From: a virus
Direction: 5' to 3' (one strand)
Length of the DNA stretch: 20,290 bases
Virus record (IMG/VR): IMGVR_UViG_3300033144_000364
Coordinates: 1-20,290 of that record
In this document: one piece after another, positions 6,144-13,053 of the stretch
Numbering within the stretch: position 1 is the first letter of the stretch
Layout of the letters: every line of letters begins with the position of its first letter
The notes under the pieces: generated by a model
What the model saw: the letters and a program-made list of their open reading frames with translations, nothing else
Databases searched by the model: none
Told to the model about the DNA's origin: nothing
Position numbers and translations under genes: made by a program

Positions 6144-6788
6144 ATGAGTTACATTGATCCACATAGAAGCGGTACAACCTTCGGTGTACTTGAGTTTAAT
6201 GAAATATTTGCACCTAACGCTAGTAGAGATTGGGATGCGATTGTTTCCGACTTAGATACGGTAATATGTAAGATTCCTTTTGACGATCCCGATGGAGATC
6301 CTATTAATGCTTATCATTTATTGACAGCATATAGAGATGCGGTTGGAACCCACCACTGGTATGGAGCAGGGATTTATCAATGCTGTAATGTAGAGGGAAG
6401 TAATATTGAAATGGGAGATACTGTACAAATAGCTACCACAGCCGCTACATCACCTACAAATAGTAGACCGGTAGTTGAAAAATCAACTGGTTCCTCTACA
6501 ACTCCTTCAGTTAGACCCTTTGGGATATGTTTAGAAACTATAGCGGACCAAGGAGTAGGATCTGTAGCAATGGCCGGTATTTGGCCAGCTAAAAGAACTA
6601 ACGTTTTAGCTTATACAGATCACATGTACATGGTATTAGGAGGTTTATATGGTCAATCAGGTGAAGACACAGGCGCCATGGGAAGAACTATGAGTACGGC
6701 TAATTACCCTATAATTACAAACGCAGGAGGATCCACCGTTAATGGAGGTATTGTACTGCTATGGGGAACTTCAAACGAAATATATTAA
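6144..6788 (+). CDS. Small beta-rich fiber-associated protein, paralogue 1
   Basis: This 214-residue protein is rich in beta-prone residues and aromatics with several cysteines. A middle segment, RPFGICLETIADQGVGSVAM followed by AGIWPAKR, resembles LGVLKEGTSSAG...IAFSGLWPAF in the next gene, so the two are probably diverged copies. The N-terminal half (FNEIFAPNASRDW...DDPDGDP) may be a separate attachment part. It starts six bases after the fiber stop and ends two bases before the next start. It is probably a virion surface or fiber component. No catalytic motif was seen and no named family is recognised. Confidence 0.62.
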   Translation: MSYIDPHRSGTTFGVLEFNEIFAPNASRDWDAIVSDLDTVICKIPFDDPDGDPINAYHLLTAYRDAVGTHHWYGAGIYQCCNVEGSNIEMGDTVQIATTAATSPTNSRPVVEKSTGSSTTPSVRPFGICLETIADQGVGSVAMAGIWPAKRTNVLAYTDHMYMVLGGLYGQSGEDTGAMGRTMSTANYPIITNAGGSTVNGGIVLLWGTSNEIY

Positions 6789-6790
6789 TT

Positions 6791-7375
6791 ATGAGCTATA
6801 AACCCATACCTTTTACATACGGACATAAAACTCAAACTGAAATAAACGCATTAAGCGGAAAACAAGAAGGAGATACTGTTTATAATACAGATTTAAACCT
6901 AATTGAAATATATAGCGGAACAAACTGGGTGAATAACCAATGTTTTGAAGCTTTAACTGATCCTAGCATTATAAGTGAAGGTGAATTCCCTCCTCCTGGA
7001 AATATCCCCTCTGGAGATAGAGCCGGTCAACCTTATCCAGATGACGGTGGTTATTCTTGCAAACAAAACACAAGTGGATATGTAGAACTAGGTGACGCAG
7101 TTGAAAGAAATTATTTAGGAGTATTAAAGGAAGGCACAAGTAGTGCTGGAACCGCAGACAGGATTGTAATAGCATTTTCTGGATTATGGCCTGCTTTTTT
7201 TGAAAACTCAGCGCAGAAAGGATTGCATGCAAAACTTGATAGTACGGATGGTCTTTTCTTCTGTAGCAGTGGGGCTACTTCTGATCATGTAGGACAAGTT
7301 GTAGAACAAAGAGCTAGTACAAGTGATACTTACAGAAATTACTTAACTTTAGTACAAACCGTAGAAATTAGATAA
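6791..7375 (+). CDS. Small beta-rich fiber-associated protein, paralogue 2
   Basis: ATG 6791 gives 194 residues. An upstream start at 6761 would run 28 bases into the previous gene, and 6791 has the AATTATG context common here. The N-terminus (TQTEINALSGKQEGDTVYNT...LNLIEIYSGTNW) is the EGD-x-V-Y-N-T-D...Y-x-G-x-x-W phrase seen at the start of many phage tail and collar proteins. The C-terminal two thirds share the GV...VIAFSGLWPAF core with the preceding protein. The end (HVGQVVEQ...YRNYLTLVQTVEIR) parallels FGQIVN...GYVEILING in the next one. A virion fiber or decoration role is likely. Confidence 0.62.
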   Translation: MSYKPIPFTYGHKTQTEINALSGKQEGDTVYNTDLNLIEIYSGTNWVNNQCFEALTDPSIISEGEFPPPGNIPSGDRAGQPYPDDGGYSCKQNTSGYVELGDAVERNYLGVLKEGTSSAGTADRIVIAFSGLWPAFFENSAQKGLHAKLDSTDGLFFCSSGATSDHVGQVVEQRASTSDTYRNYLTLVQTVEIR

Positions 7376-7376
7376 T

Positions 7377-7979
7377 ATGTCATACCAAAGATTTTATAAA
7401 TGGGGAGCTCTTAGTAGGTCACAAATCCAAAATTTAATCGATAGTGGCACTACCCCTGAAGGCGAAATAAACCCAGGAGACGGAGTATTTAATACTACAC
7501 ATGAAATGGGGTTAAGCTGGGCAGACAACGAAACCGGAACTGGAGTTTTTGCAAGTGGTGATATGTCTATTTTATTACCTGATACCGCAGAACCAACACC
7601 TTTCGGACAAGTCTGGGTGCAGGCAAATCCTTCTTACGCAACTGGAATGACTAATGATACAGGCACATTAACACTAGGCCAACAAACTGTTGGTTGTTTT
7701 GATTTTTTTTGTGGAGTATCCTTTAATAGCTTACCTAGCACTGGTGATTATTGGGCTATTCAACACACAGGTGTAACCCCTATAAAATGGGACAACACAG
7801 CCGGAGACACATTAGGAAACTTAGTAACTGGATATATTGACACTCCAAACCCACCTAACGATGGGATAGCCTCTAACGCAGGAACCTCTGGTTCTGGTAC
7901 ATTTGGTCAAATTGTAAATAACAGTTTCTCAGGTACTGGATATGTAGAAATATTAATAAACGGTGTAGAAACACTTTAA
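7377..7979 (+). CDS. Small beta-rich fiber-associated protein, paralogue 3
   Basis: The product has 200 residues and starts one base after the previous stop. The N-terminal RFYKWGALSRSQIQNLIDSG is a helix-like attachment segment. It is followed by a Gly/Thr/Asn-rich beta domain (GDGVFNTTHEMGLSWADNE) and a core, VGCFDFFCGVSF...DYWAIQHTGVTPIKW, comparable to the GI/LWPA cores of the two preceding proteins. The C-terminal phrase FGQIVNNSFSGTGYVEILIN is similar to the ends of its neighbours. The three consecutive genes look like an ancestral duplication. A role in receptor binding or capsid decoration is inferred from context. Confidence 0.6.
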   Translation: MSYQRFYKWGALSRSQIQNLIDSGTTPEGEINPGDGVFNTTHEMGLSWADNETGTGVFASGDMSILLPDTAEPTPFGQVWVQANPSYATGMTNDTGTLTLGQQTVGCFDFFCGVSFNSLPSTGDYWAIQHTGVTPIKWDNTAGDTLGNLVTGYIDTPNPPNDGIASNAGTSGSGTFGQIVNNSFSGTGYVEILINGVETL

Positions 7980-7989
7980 CACGTAAATT

Positions 7990-8235
7990 ATGAGTAGAAT
8001 ATATGCTATATGCAACACATCAAGCGACTTAGACAAAATAAAATTTGCTCAAGTAGTTCAAACAGCGCCAAGCACTGTTAGGAGATCTATTAATGGAACT
8101 CAGTTTGTTATCTCATGGACTATAGAGCCTACTTTTATAGCTGACTCTACGGTTATTCCGGAAGAGATTTTAAATCATGAAGAATGCATTGAGTTAATGT
8201 CCACTCCTTTCTGGAGTCAAGATGAAGATGTGTAA
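7990..8235 (+). CDS. Small hypothetical protein
   Basis: This 81-residue acidic protein (MSRIYAICNTSSDLDKIKFA, ending in a WSQDEDV tail) has no recognisable motif. The middle, TQFVISWTIEP, is beta-like. It starts in an AAATTATG context ten bases after the fiber-like gene and overlaps the lysis enzyme gene by 14 bases (8222-8235), so it is probably translationally coupled to it. It could belong to the fiber module or the lysis module; there is no evidence to choose. Confidence 0.6.
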   Translation: MSRIYAICNTSSDLDKIKFAQVVQTAPSTVRRSINGTQFVISWTIEPTFIADSTVIPEEILNHEECIELMSTPFWSQDEDV

Positions 8236-8809
8236 AGTCAATCACATAATAGACTTAATGAAGTCAAAGGGGCACGATGTTTTCGAATCAGACAGCAAGC
8301 CTTTTAATTTAAACATTGTAGGAGTTAGGGACTCTAATCCTATTACAAACTTATTTAATGATTATATTTCTGTATTTTGGAAGTATGAGGGAAGATGGAA
8401 TTATCTAGAATTTCAAGCGACCACTCTTCCAGGGTTAAAATACTTACAAACCCCAATGAATCCTAAAGGGTGCGCCATACTCGTTCCAGGGCAATATAAA
8501 GGGGTGTATAAGCTAGGTACTCATTACACTTACACAGCATTAGTTCAGCGTGGAGGAGAAGTAGATGTTTATAGAGACGAAGACGAAGACGTTCATTATG
8601 ATATGATAGAAGAAAGTATTATATCTGGGTATTTTGGAATAAACATCCACAAGGCTAGTGAAGGAGAAAGAGAAACGGTAGACGGGTATTCAGCAGGATG
8701 CCAAGTGTTTCAAAACTCCGATGAGTTTGAGTTGTTTATTGATTTATGCAAAAAAGCTGAAAAATATTGGGGAAATAGTTTTACATATACTTTAATAGAT
8801 GAGCAATAA
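8222..8809 (+). CDS. Putative endolysin with YkuD-like His...SxGC site
   Basis: This 195-residue protein has a central beta domain with KGCAILVPGQYKGVYKLG (about 80-97), then GINIHKAS with His143 and YSAGCQVF with Cys160. The pairing of an H in a beta strand with S-x-G-C about 15 residues later matches the catalytic His and Cys of the YkuD (L,D-transpeptidase-like) fold, typically HGT...SHGC. It has no signal peptide. The family is, by recollection, common in Bacteroidetes phages beside the holin, with the enzyme acting on peptidoglycan crosslinks. Overlap with the holin gene (8799-8809) supports a lysis role. It might instead be a virion-borne cell-wall enzyme. An alternative start is ATG 8228. 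Confidence 0.68.
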   Translation: MKMCKVNHIIDLMKSKGHDVFESDSKPFNLNIVGVRDSNPITNLFNDYISVFWKYEGRWNYLEFQATTLPGLKYLQTPMNPKGCAILVPGQYKGVYKLGTHYTYTALVQRGGEVDVYRDEDEDVHYDMIEESIISGYFGINIHKASEGERETVDGYSAGCQVFQNSDEFELFIDLCKKAEKYWGNSFTYTLIDEQ

Positions 8810-9260
8810 GAAAAAAGACAAAAAGAAATTTAAAGAAACTAAGGTAGGTATTTTCTTAAAAGACAAAGCCCCTCTTATTTTAGATACAGTGGGCGAGTTT
8901 TTACCGGATCAAGGTGGTTTAGGAATAGTTAAAAATCTTATCTCCAGTGACACCGAATTACCTCCACAAGACAAAGAAATGGCTTTAAAGCTATTGGATC
9001 AAGATATAGCTGAAATGAACAACATTTCAAAAAGATGGGATAGTGATATGAATTCGGATTCATGGTTGAGTAAGAATACTAGACCATTAACTTTGATTTA
9101 TTTAACTATTTCTATGACTATTTTTATAGTATTGGACTCTACTATAGTTTTAGAAATAAACGATGGGTGGGTTTCATTAATGGAAGCTTTACTTATAACG
9201 GTTTATGTGGCTTACTTCGGAAGTAGAGGCGCTGAAAAAATAACTAACTTAAAACGATAA
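8799..9260 (+). CDS. Holin (3TM family-like)
   Basis: This 153-residue protein has a very basic start (NKKKDKKKFK), a weakly hydrophobic segment (APLILDTVGEFLP, about 24-36), then an acidic helix. The phrase SWLSKNTRPLTLIYLTISMT (about 87-106) opens the first clear membrane helix, and EALLITVYVAYFGSRGAEKI is the last. The 'W-x-x-x-x-RP-T/L-x-L' entry followed by two hydrophobic helices and a short basic tail fits the GTA-type 3TM holin family. It would form the membrane lesion that lets the overlapping upstream YkuD-like enzyme reach peptidoglycan. Its gene begins inside that gene's last codons, so the two are probably co-expressed. Confidence 0.78.
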   Translation: MSNKKKDKKKFKETKVGIFLKDKAPLILDTVGEFLPDQGGLGIVKNLISSDTELPPQDKEMALKLLDQDIAEMNNISKRWDSDMNSDSWLSKNTRPLTLIYLTISMTIFIVLDSTIVLEINDGWVSLMEALLITVYVAYFGSRGAEKITNLKR

Positions 9261-9268
9261 AAAATAGT

Positions 9269-9276
9269 TATCTTTG
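9269..9276 (+). promoter_or_regulatory. Bacteroidetes-type promoter -7 box (TATCTTTG)
   Basis: TATCTTTG matches TAnnTTTG, in the 48-base gap after the holin gene. Transcription would begin near 9282-9284, giving a leader of about 25 bases that is A/T-only at its end (AATTAAATTAAATAAAATG). The context TTATCTTTGCA-TATAACA is shared with the 2591 box, suggesting the same regulation. Confidence 0.7.
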
Positions 9277-9308
9277 CATATAACAAACAATCAATTAAAT
9301 TAAATAAA

Positions 9309-9563
9309 ATGGAAAACGTAAAAGAACAAGTAAAAAAAGTAACTAACGAAGAATTAAGTAAACTTCAAGAAATTCAAACACAATTTCAAGGTTTAAAATT
9401 ACAGTTAGGAGACATAGAATTACACAAGCAAAGTGTAATAAATGATGTAAACGAATTAAAAAGTCAGTTTGGATTACTGGAAAAAACTCTGATGAAAAAA
9501 TATGGAGAAAAATCAGTAGTCAACATAAAGACTGGTGAAATAACAGAAAAAGAAAATGGCTAA
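9309..9563 (+). CDS. Small coiled-coil protein
   Basis: The product has 84 residues and is almost entirely helical with a heptad pattern from about 10 to 65 (ELSKLQEIQTQFQGLKLQLG, then VNDVNELKSQF-like repeats). A YGEKSVVNIKTGEITEKENG tail follows. It has no signal peptide or membrane segment, so it is not an obvious spanin. The VNI-x-TGEI-x tail recurs in small coiled-coil proteins of marine Bacteroidetes phages as I recall them, without known function. It starts behind its own promoter box and A-rich leader, suggesting strong expression. It overlaps the following fiber gene by eight bases, which suggests it may help fiber assembly (inference). Confidence 0.68.
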   Translation: MENVKEQVKKVTNEELSKLQEIQTQFQGLKLQLGDIELHKQSVINDVNELKSQFGLLEKTLMKKYGEKSVVNIKTGEITEKENG

Positions 9564-11985
9564 AATATCTAACACTACCGCATATCCTAATATAACTCCA
9601 GTTGCTAGCGACTATTTAGTATTAACCGATACTACTCAAAGCAACTTAACTAAAACAGTAACTGTTCAAGCCTTAGCCGATTTTATTGACGGAGAAGTAA
9701 CTTTGTTAGAGGTTTTAAACGCCTCACCTAACCCTATACCTGGTCCAGCAGACGCTTATAATAATTCAAGCCCATGGAACGGTGTTATAAACTTAGGTAG
9801 TAATGTTATAGGAATAGGAAATGTAGCTTATATCTCTTTAGATGCAGGATACAATGCTGGTAGCGCTTCAGATAGAATAACCCTTTCTAATGGACACTTA
9901 AAATTAAATGATGTCAATAGTGACGTGGTAATGAGTGGGGGAGAAATAAAAGCATCCCCTGCTACAAACCTAAACTTTACTGTCCCGACAGCTGGATTTG
10001 GTTATGAGTTTGTCCCTGGTATAGCTGGTGTTGGTTTTAACGCTGGCTCTATAGCTACTAATTTAGGCACGTTCAATGTTGAAAGTGATGGAATAGTATC
10101 TATTAAAGCTAATAACGCTGTCACAGGCAACGTAAACATAATTGCTGGACACGATGGAACCCTTAGCTCGTTAAACACTACTACCGTCACAGGAAAAGAA
10201 ACTAAAGTATCCGCTGACAACACTTTAAATTTAATAACTGACGGAAGTATAGGATCTGCGATACAAATTGGAGGACCTGCATCTTCTACAAGACCGGATG
10301 ATGTTTCCATACAAGCGGAGGATGAAATAAATTTAAAAACATTTACAGGTAATTCTGAATTCAAACTAACTGGAATTGCTGGGATAACTTCCGTAACTAA
10401 ACATCAGTTTGAGTCAAAAGCGGATTTTTTATTAGATATTCACGCAAGCGGAAACGCTGGAAACGCTGGAGAACTACTAACAAGCGGAGGTGCTGGAAAC
10501 CCTGTAAGTTGGTCATCTACTTCTGGACTGACTGTTGGAGCAGTAGAGATAGGTGTTCATATACAAGCAGCTAGTACTATCGCTACGTTTTTACCAGGAA
10601 TGCCTGTTTTTATAGCTAATAATCCAGCTGGACCAAACAACTACCCAGCAGTTGACTTATCTACTCCAGGTCCTTTAAACCCTAAACAACCAGCAGTAGG
10701 TATTATCACCACAACTACAGCTAAAGGAAATGATGCAAAAGCAATGGTTTCTGGAGAAGTAGATATTGATACTACTCAAATTGATGGCGCAGTTGGTATA
10801 AATGACGTTGTTTATGTAGGCCCATATGATGCTGTAGCATCCCCTTTAGGACTTACCGTTAACAGACCTAGTGGATTAGGCGTGGGAGTTCAAAACGTAG
10901 GTGTAATTACTAAAACAGGAGCTAATGGTTCTATGCAAGTTTCTTGCGTAGGTAGAATAAACGACCTTCCAAACATAGCAGCAAATAACTTCTGGGTAGG
11001 TAACGCATCTGGAGCTCCGGAATCACAAGACGTTATAGCTATAGATGTAGCTAACGAAGATATTACAATTGGAAAAGGAAATGCAACTTCATCTACTATA
11101 TTAGCTTCAAGAATTAAAGCAGAGGTTGTCTTTGGAGATGCAGCTGGTACAATAGGCGCTAATAACCTACAGTATGGAAGAGCGTCACTAGGATCAGCAA
11201 TTGCGGGATCACAAAACAATACAGCGGTAGGTATCGAAGCTTTAGGAAATGTTACCACTGGAAACTCTAACATTGCAATGGGTACTGCTGCCGGAAAAGC
11301 TATAGTCACTACTAATAGTAATATAGCAATAGGTCATTTAAGTGCCGACAACACAACAGGTGACTTAGGTAATGAAAACGTAGCAATTGGATTTGGAACA
11401 CTAGGTAATACCACAGCTAATACAACAAGTAGTAATGTAGCTATAGGTCACAACACATTAAACAGTTTAACTACAGGTACAAACAACACAAGTGTAGGTC
11501 ATAGTTCAGCTTTTACTACCACCACAGGAAATGGCAATGTTTGTATAGGTAAAAATGCAGCAACAGCTGGAACTACAATAAACGACTTAGTAACAGTGGG
11601 GTCTTTTTCTTCGGGCGGAAGTCAGTCTGTAACTGTAGGGTCTTTAGCTGAAAGCGCAACGGAATCAGTGTCTATTGGTCATGAAGCCAACGCTGGTGCA
11701 CCATCAAACAATAGTGTAACTATAGGTCAATCAGCATCAGCAGAAGACGACTGTATATCAATAGGAAAATCTGCAATAGCTGTACAAAGACTAGGTAATC
11801 CTATGTTAGCTTTTAGTGCTGTAATAGCTCAAGCTATGGCTAACGCTTATGTTTACCCAGACAACAATGCTGCATTAGCAGCAGGACTACAGCCTGGGGA
11901 TGTTTATTGCGTCAACTTAACTGCCGCTGGAATCCCTGTGCCAGGGGGCGCTGGAGGACCGTGTGTGTTGGCTATAGTTTATTAA
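9556..11985 (+). CDS. Large tail/head fiber with YadA-head-like repeats
   Basis: The protein has 809 residues. The N-terminus (ISNTTAYPNITPVASDYLVL...QALADFIDG) is a known-looking particle-attachment segment. A long Gly/Asn/Ser beta region follows, then a beta module (about 345-480) with GMPVFIANNPAG...VGIITTTTAKG. From about 553 to 745 there are repeated phrases of the type NSNIAMGTAAG, SNVAIGHNTL, NNTSVGHSSA, ESVSIGHEAN and NSVTIGQSAS, spaced about 14-25 residues apart. These are the YadA-head/left-handed beta-roll type found in trimeric adhesins. A C-terminal domain ends NAALAAGLQPGDVYCVNLT...VLAIVY, a common fiber tip. It is probably a trimeric receptor-binding fiber. Confidence 0.8.
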   Translation: MAKISNTTAYPNITPVASDYLVLTDTTQSNLTKTVTVQALADFIDGEVTLLEVLNASPNPIPGPADAYNNSSPWNGVINLGSNVIGIGNVAYISLDAGYNAGSASDRITLSNGHLKLNDVNSDVVMSGGEIKASPATNLNFTVPTAGFGYEFVPGIAGVGFNAGSIATNLGTFNVESDGIVSIKANNAVTGNVNIIAGHDGTLSSLNTTTVTGKETKVSADNTLNLITDGSIGSAIQIGGPASSTRPDDVSIQAEDEINLKTFTGNSEFKLTGIAGITSVTKHQFESKADFLLDIHASGNAGNAGELLTSGGAGNPVSWSSTSGLTVGAVEIGVHIQAASTIATFLPGMPVFIANNPAGPNNYPAVDLSTPGPLNPKQPAVGIITTTTAKGNDAKAMVSGEVDIDTTQIDGAVGINDVVYVGPYDAVASPLGLTVNRPSGLGVGVQNVGVITKTGANGSMQVSCVGRINDLPNIAANNFWVGNASGAPESQDVIAIDVANEDITIGKGNATSSTILASRIKAEVVFGDAAGTIGANNLQYGRASLGSAIAGSQNNTAVGIEALGNVTTGNSNIAMGTAAGKAIVTTNSNIAIGHLSADNTTGDLGNENVAIGFGTLGNTTANTTSSNVAIGHNTLNSLTTGTNNTSVGHSSAFTTTTGNGNVCIGKNAATAGTTINDLVTVGSFSSGGSQSVTVGSLAESATESVSIGHEANAGAPSNNSVTIGQSASAEDDCISIGKSAIAVQRLGNPMLAFSAVIAQAMANAYVYPDNNAALAAGLQPGDVYCVNLTAAGIPVPGGAGGPCVLAIVY

Positions 11986-12002
11986 GATTAAATTAAAATA
12001 AA

Positions 12003-12224
12003 ATGCAATATATTAGAAAAGTCTCCATAGGTGGGGACTATAAATCTTCTATGAATTATGTAGTAGGACAACCTGTTTTATCATCGTACACTATTCACGT
12101 AATAAAGAAAGAAAAAGACGGAAGTGTTTCAGTGTATGTTGAAAACAAGAAAAGAGAAATAGTTCTGTGGAAAAACTTTAATGTGACTATGCCCTTTGTC
12201 ATAGAGTACAATATAAACTATTAA
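12003..12224 (+). CDS. Small hypothetical protein
   Basis: This 73-residue, beta-rich, basic protein contains a GGDYKSSMNYVVGQPVLSSY segment and a KKEKDGSVSVYVENKKREIV hairpin. It has no known motif; a small beta-barrel or DNA/protein-binding fold would fit. It follows the fiber gene by 17 bases of A/T-only leader (ends AATAAAATG). It is two bases before the GroES-like gene, so it may be part of the packaging/chaperone cluster. Function is unknown. Confidence 0.6.
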   Translation: MQYIRKVSIGGDYKSSMNYVVGQPVLSSYTIHVIKKEKDGSVSVYVENKKREIVLWKNFNVTMPFVIEYNINY

Positions 12225-12226
12225 CC

Positions 12227-12790
12227 ATGAGACCGGCATTAGATTTTTTACTTAAACCACTAGGCGGTCAGAGGTATGATAATGTAAGCAAAAAAGGCAA
12301 TAAAAAGCTAATAATAAGCACCTCTCAAGAAGATCACACAACGACAAATAGAATTGGCGTAATAGAGGGCACTCCGATTAATTACGAAGGCCCTATTAAA
12401 AATGGGGATCAAGTTATTTTACACCATAATGTGTTTAGAAGATTCTATAACATGAAAGGTGTTGAGGAGTCTGGGCCTTGTCATTTTACTAACGACTTAT
12501 ACCTAGTGCCTTTTGATCAAATATATTTTTACAAGAAAAAAGACAAATGGAAATCTACTGGAAAGTATTCTTTTATAAGACCAGTTACGAAAAAAGAAGA
12601 TGATTTACTATCTTTAGACCAATACGAGGAGTTAATTGGAGAAATAGAGGTGGGAAATAAGTATTTAGAATCAATAGGATTAAATGTGGGGGATAGAATT
12701 TCCTTTTCCCCAGACATGGAATATGAGTTCAAAATTAACGATGAAATATTATATAGAGTAGACAGTCGTAAGTTATGCGTGAAGATTTAA
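12227..12790 (+). CDS. GroES-like (co-chaperonin-like) protein
   Basis: The protein has 187 residues. The C-terminal stretch NVGDRISFSPDMEYEFKIND...ILYRVDSRKLCVKI (about 152-187) matches the GroES closing pattern G-D-x-V-x-F...x-x-x-I-x-x-x-E-x-L-x-V-x-x-x-D-I-x-A-V. An earlier stretch, GPIKNGDQVILHHNVFRRFY...LYLVPFDQIYFY (about 64-104), has a similar G-D-x-V-x-x-H...x-x-V-P-x-x-x-I pattern, so the chain may hold a GroES-type barrel with a long insertion. Phage GroES homologues such as T4 Gp31 assist capsid folding. Its place just before the packaging and capsid genes fits that role, but the identity is by pattern and not by search. It overlaps the following gene by 16 bases. Confidence 0.55.
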   Translation: MRPALDFLLKPLGGQRYDNVSKKGNKKLIISTSQEDHTTTNRIGVIEGTPINYEGPIKNGDQVILHHNVFRRFYNMKGVEESGPCHFTNDLYLVPFDQIYFYKKKDKWKSTGKYSFIRPVTKKEDDLLSLDQYEELIGEIEVGNKYLESIGLNVGDRISFSPDMEYEFKINDEILYRVDSRKLCVKI

Positions 12791-13053
12791 AAAAACTAAA
12801 AAAAGATATTATAACAGCTGGGGAAGTTGCTGTAAAAGAGTTAATTAAGGTTGCTAAGGAAGACATTATAAAATATGATGCAGAAGATGACTTAGCGGCA
12901 GACAGGCTTAAAAACGCAGCGGCTACTAAAAAATTAGCCATTTTTGATGCTTTTGAAATACTAAACCGAATAGAATCTGAAAGAGCTATTATTGAAGAGA
13001 AACCCTTAAAAAAAGAAACATTTACTGGATTTGCAGAGAGAAACTCAAAATAA
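12775..13053 (+). CDS. Probable terminase small subunit (position-based)
   Basis: The product has 92 residues and is helical: a basic amphipathic start (DLKKLKKDIITAGEVAVKEL), then LAADRLKNAAATKKLAIFDA, FEILNRIESERAI and a short tail. No helix-turn-helix is obvious. The ADRLKNAAATKKLAIFDAFEIL phrase is conserved in Bacteroidetes phages as I remember, directly upstream of the large terminase. Position and size point to the small terminase subunit that recognises DNA, but this is inference and a different packaging helper is possible. It overlaps the GroES-like gene by 16 bases and, if TTG is used, the large terminase by 23. Confidence 0.6.
   Translation: MREDLKKLKKDIITAGEVAVKELIKVAKEDIIKYDAEDDLAADRLKNAAATKKLAIFDAFEILNRIESERAIIEEKPLKKETFTGFAERNSK

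Noticed and set aside
9309-9563. Spanin candidate after the holin
   Set aside because: It has no signal peptide, lipobox or membrane helix, and has its own promoter; only a cytoplasmic coiled coil is visible.
10002-11309. Two minus-strand frames (10002-10364 and 10890-11309) under the large fiber
   Set aside because: Low-complexity Ala/Pro/Ser/Ile products from repetitive fiber DNA; no start context and no neighbours on that strand.
11215-11790. Tandem-looking DNA repeats in the fiber gene as a possible CRISPR or satellite
   Set aside because: The repeats are diverged in DNA and vary in spacing; the repetition is at protein level (AIG-type beta-roll).
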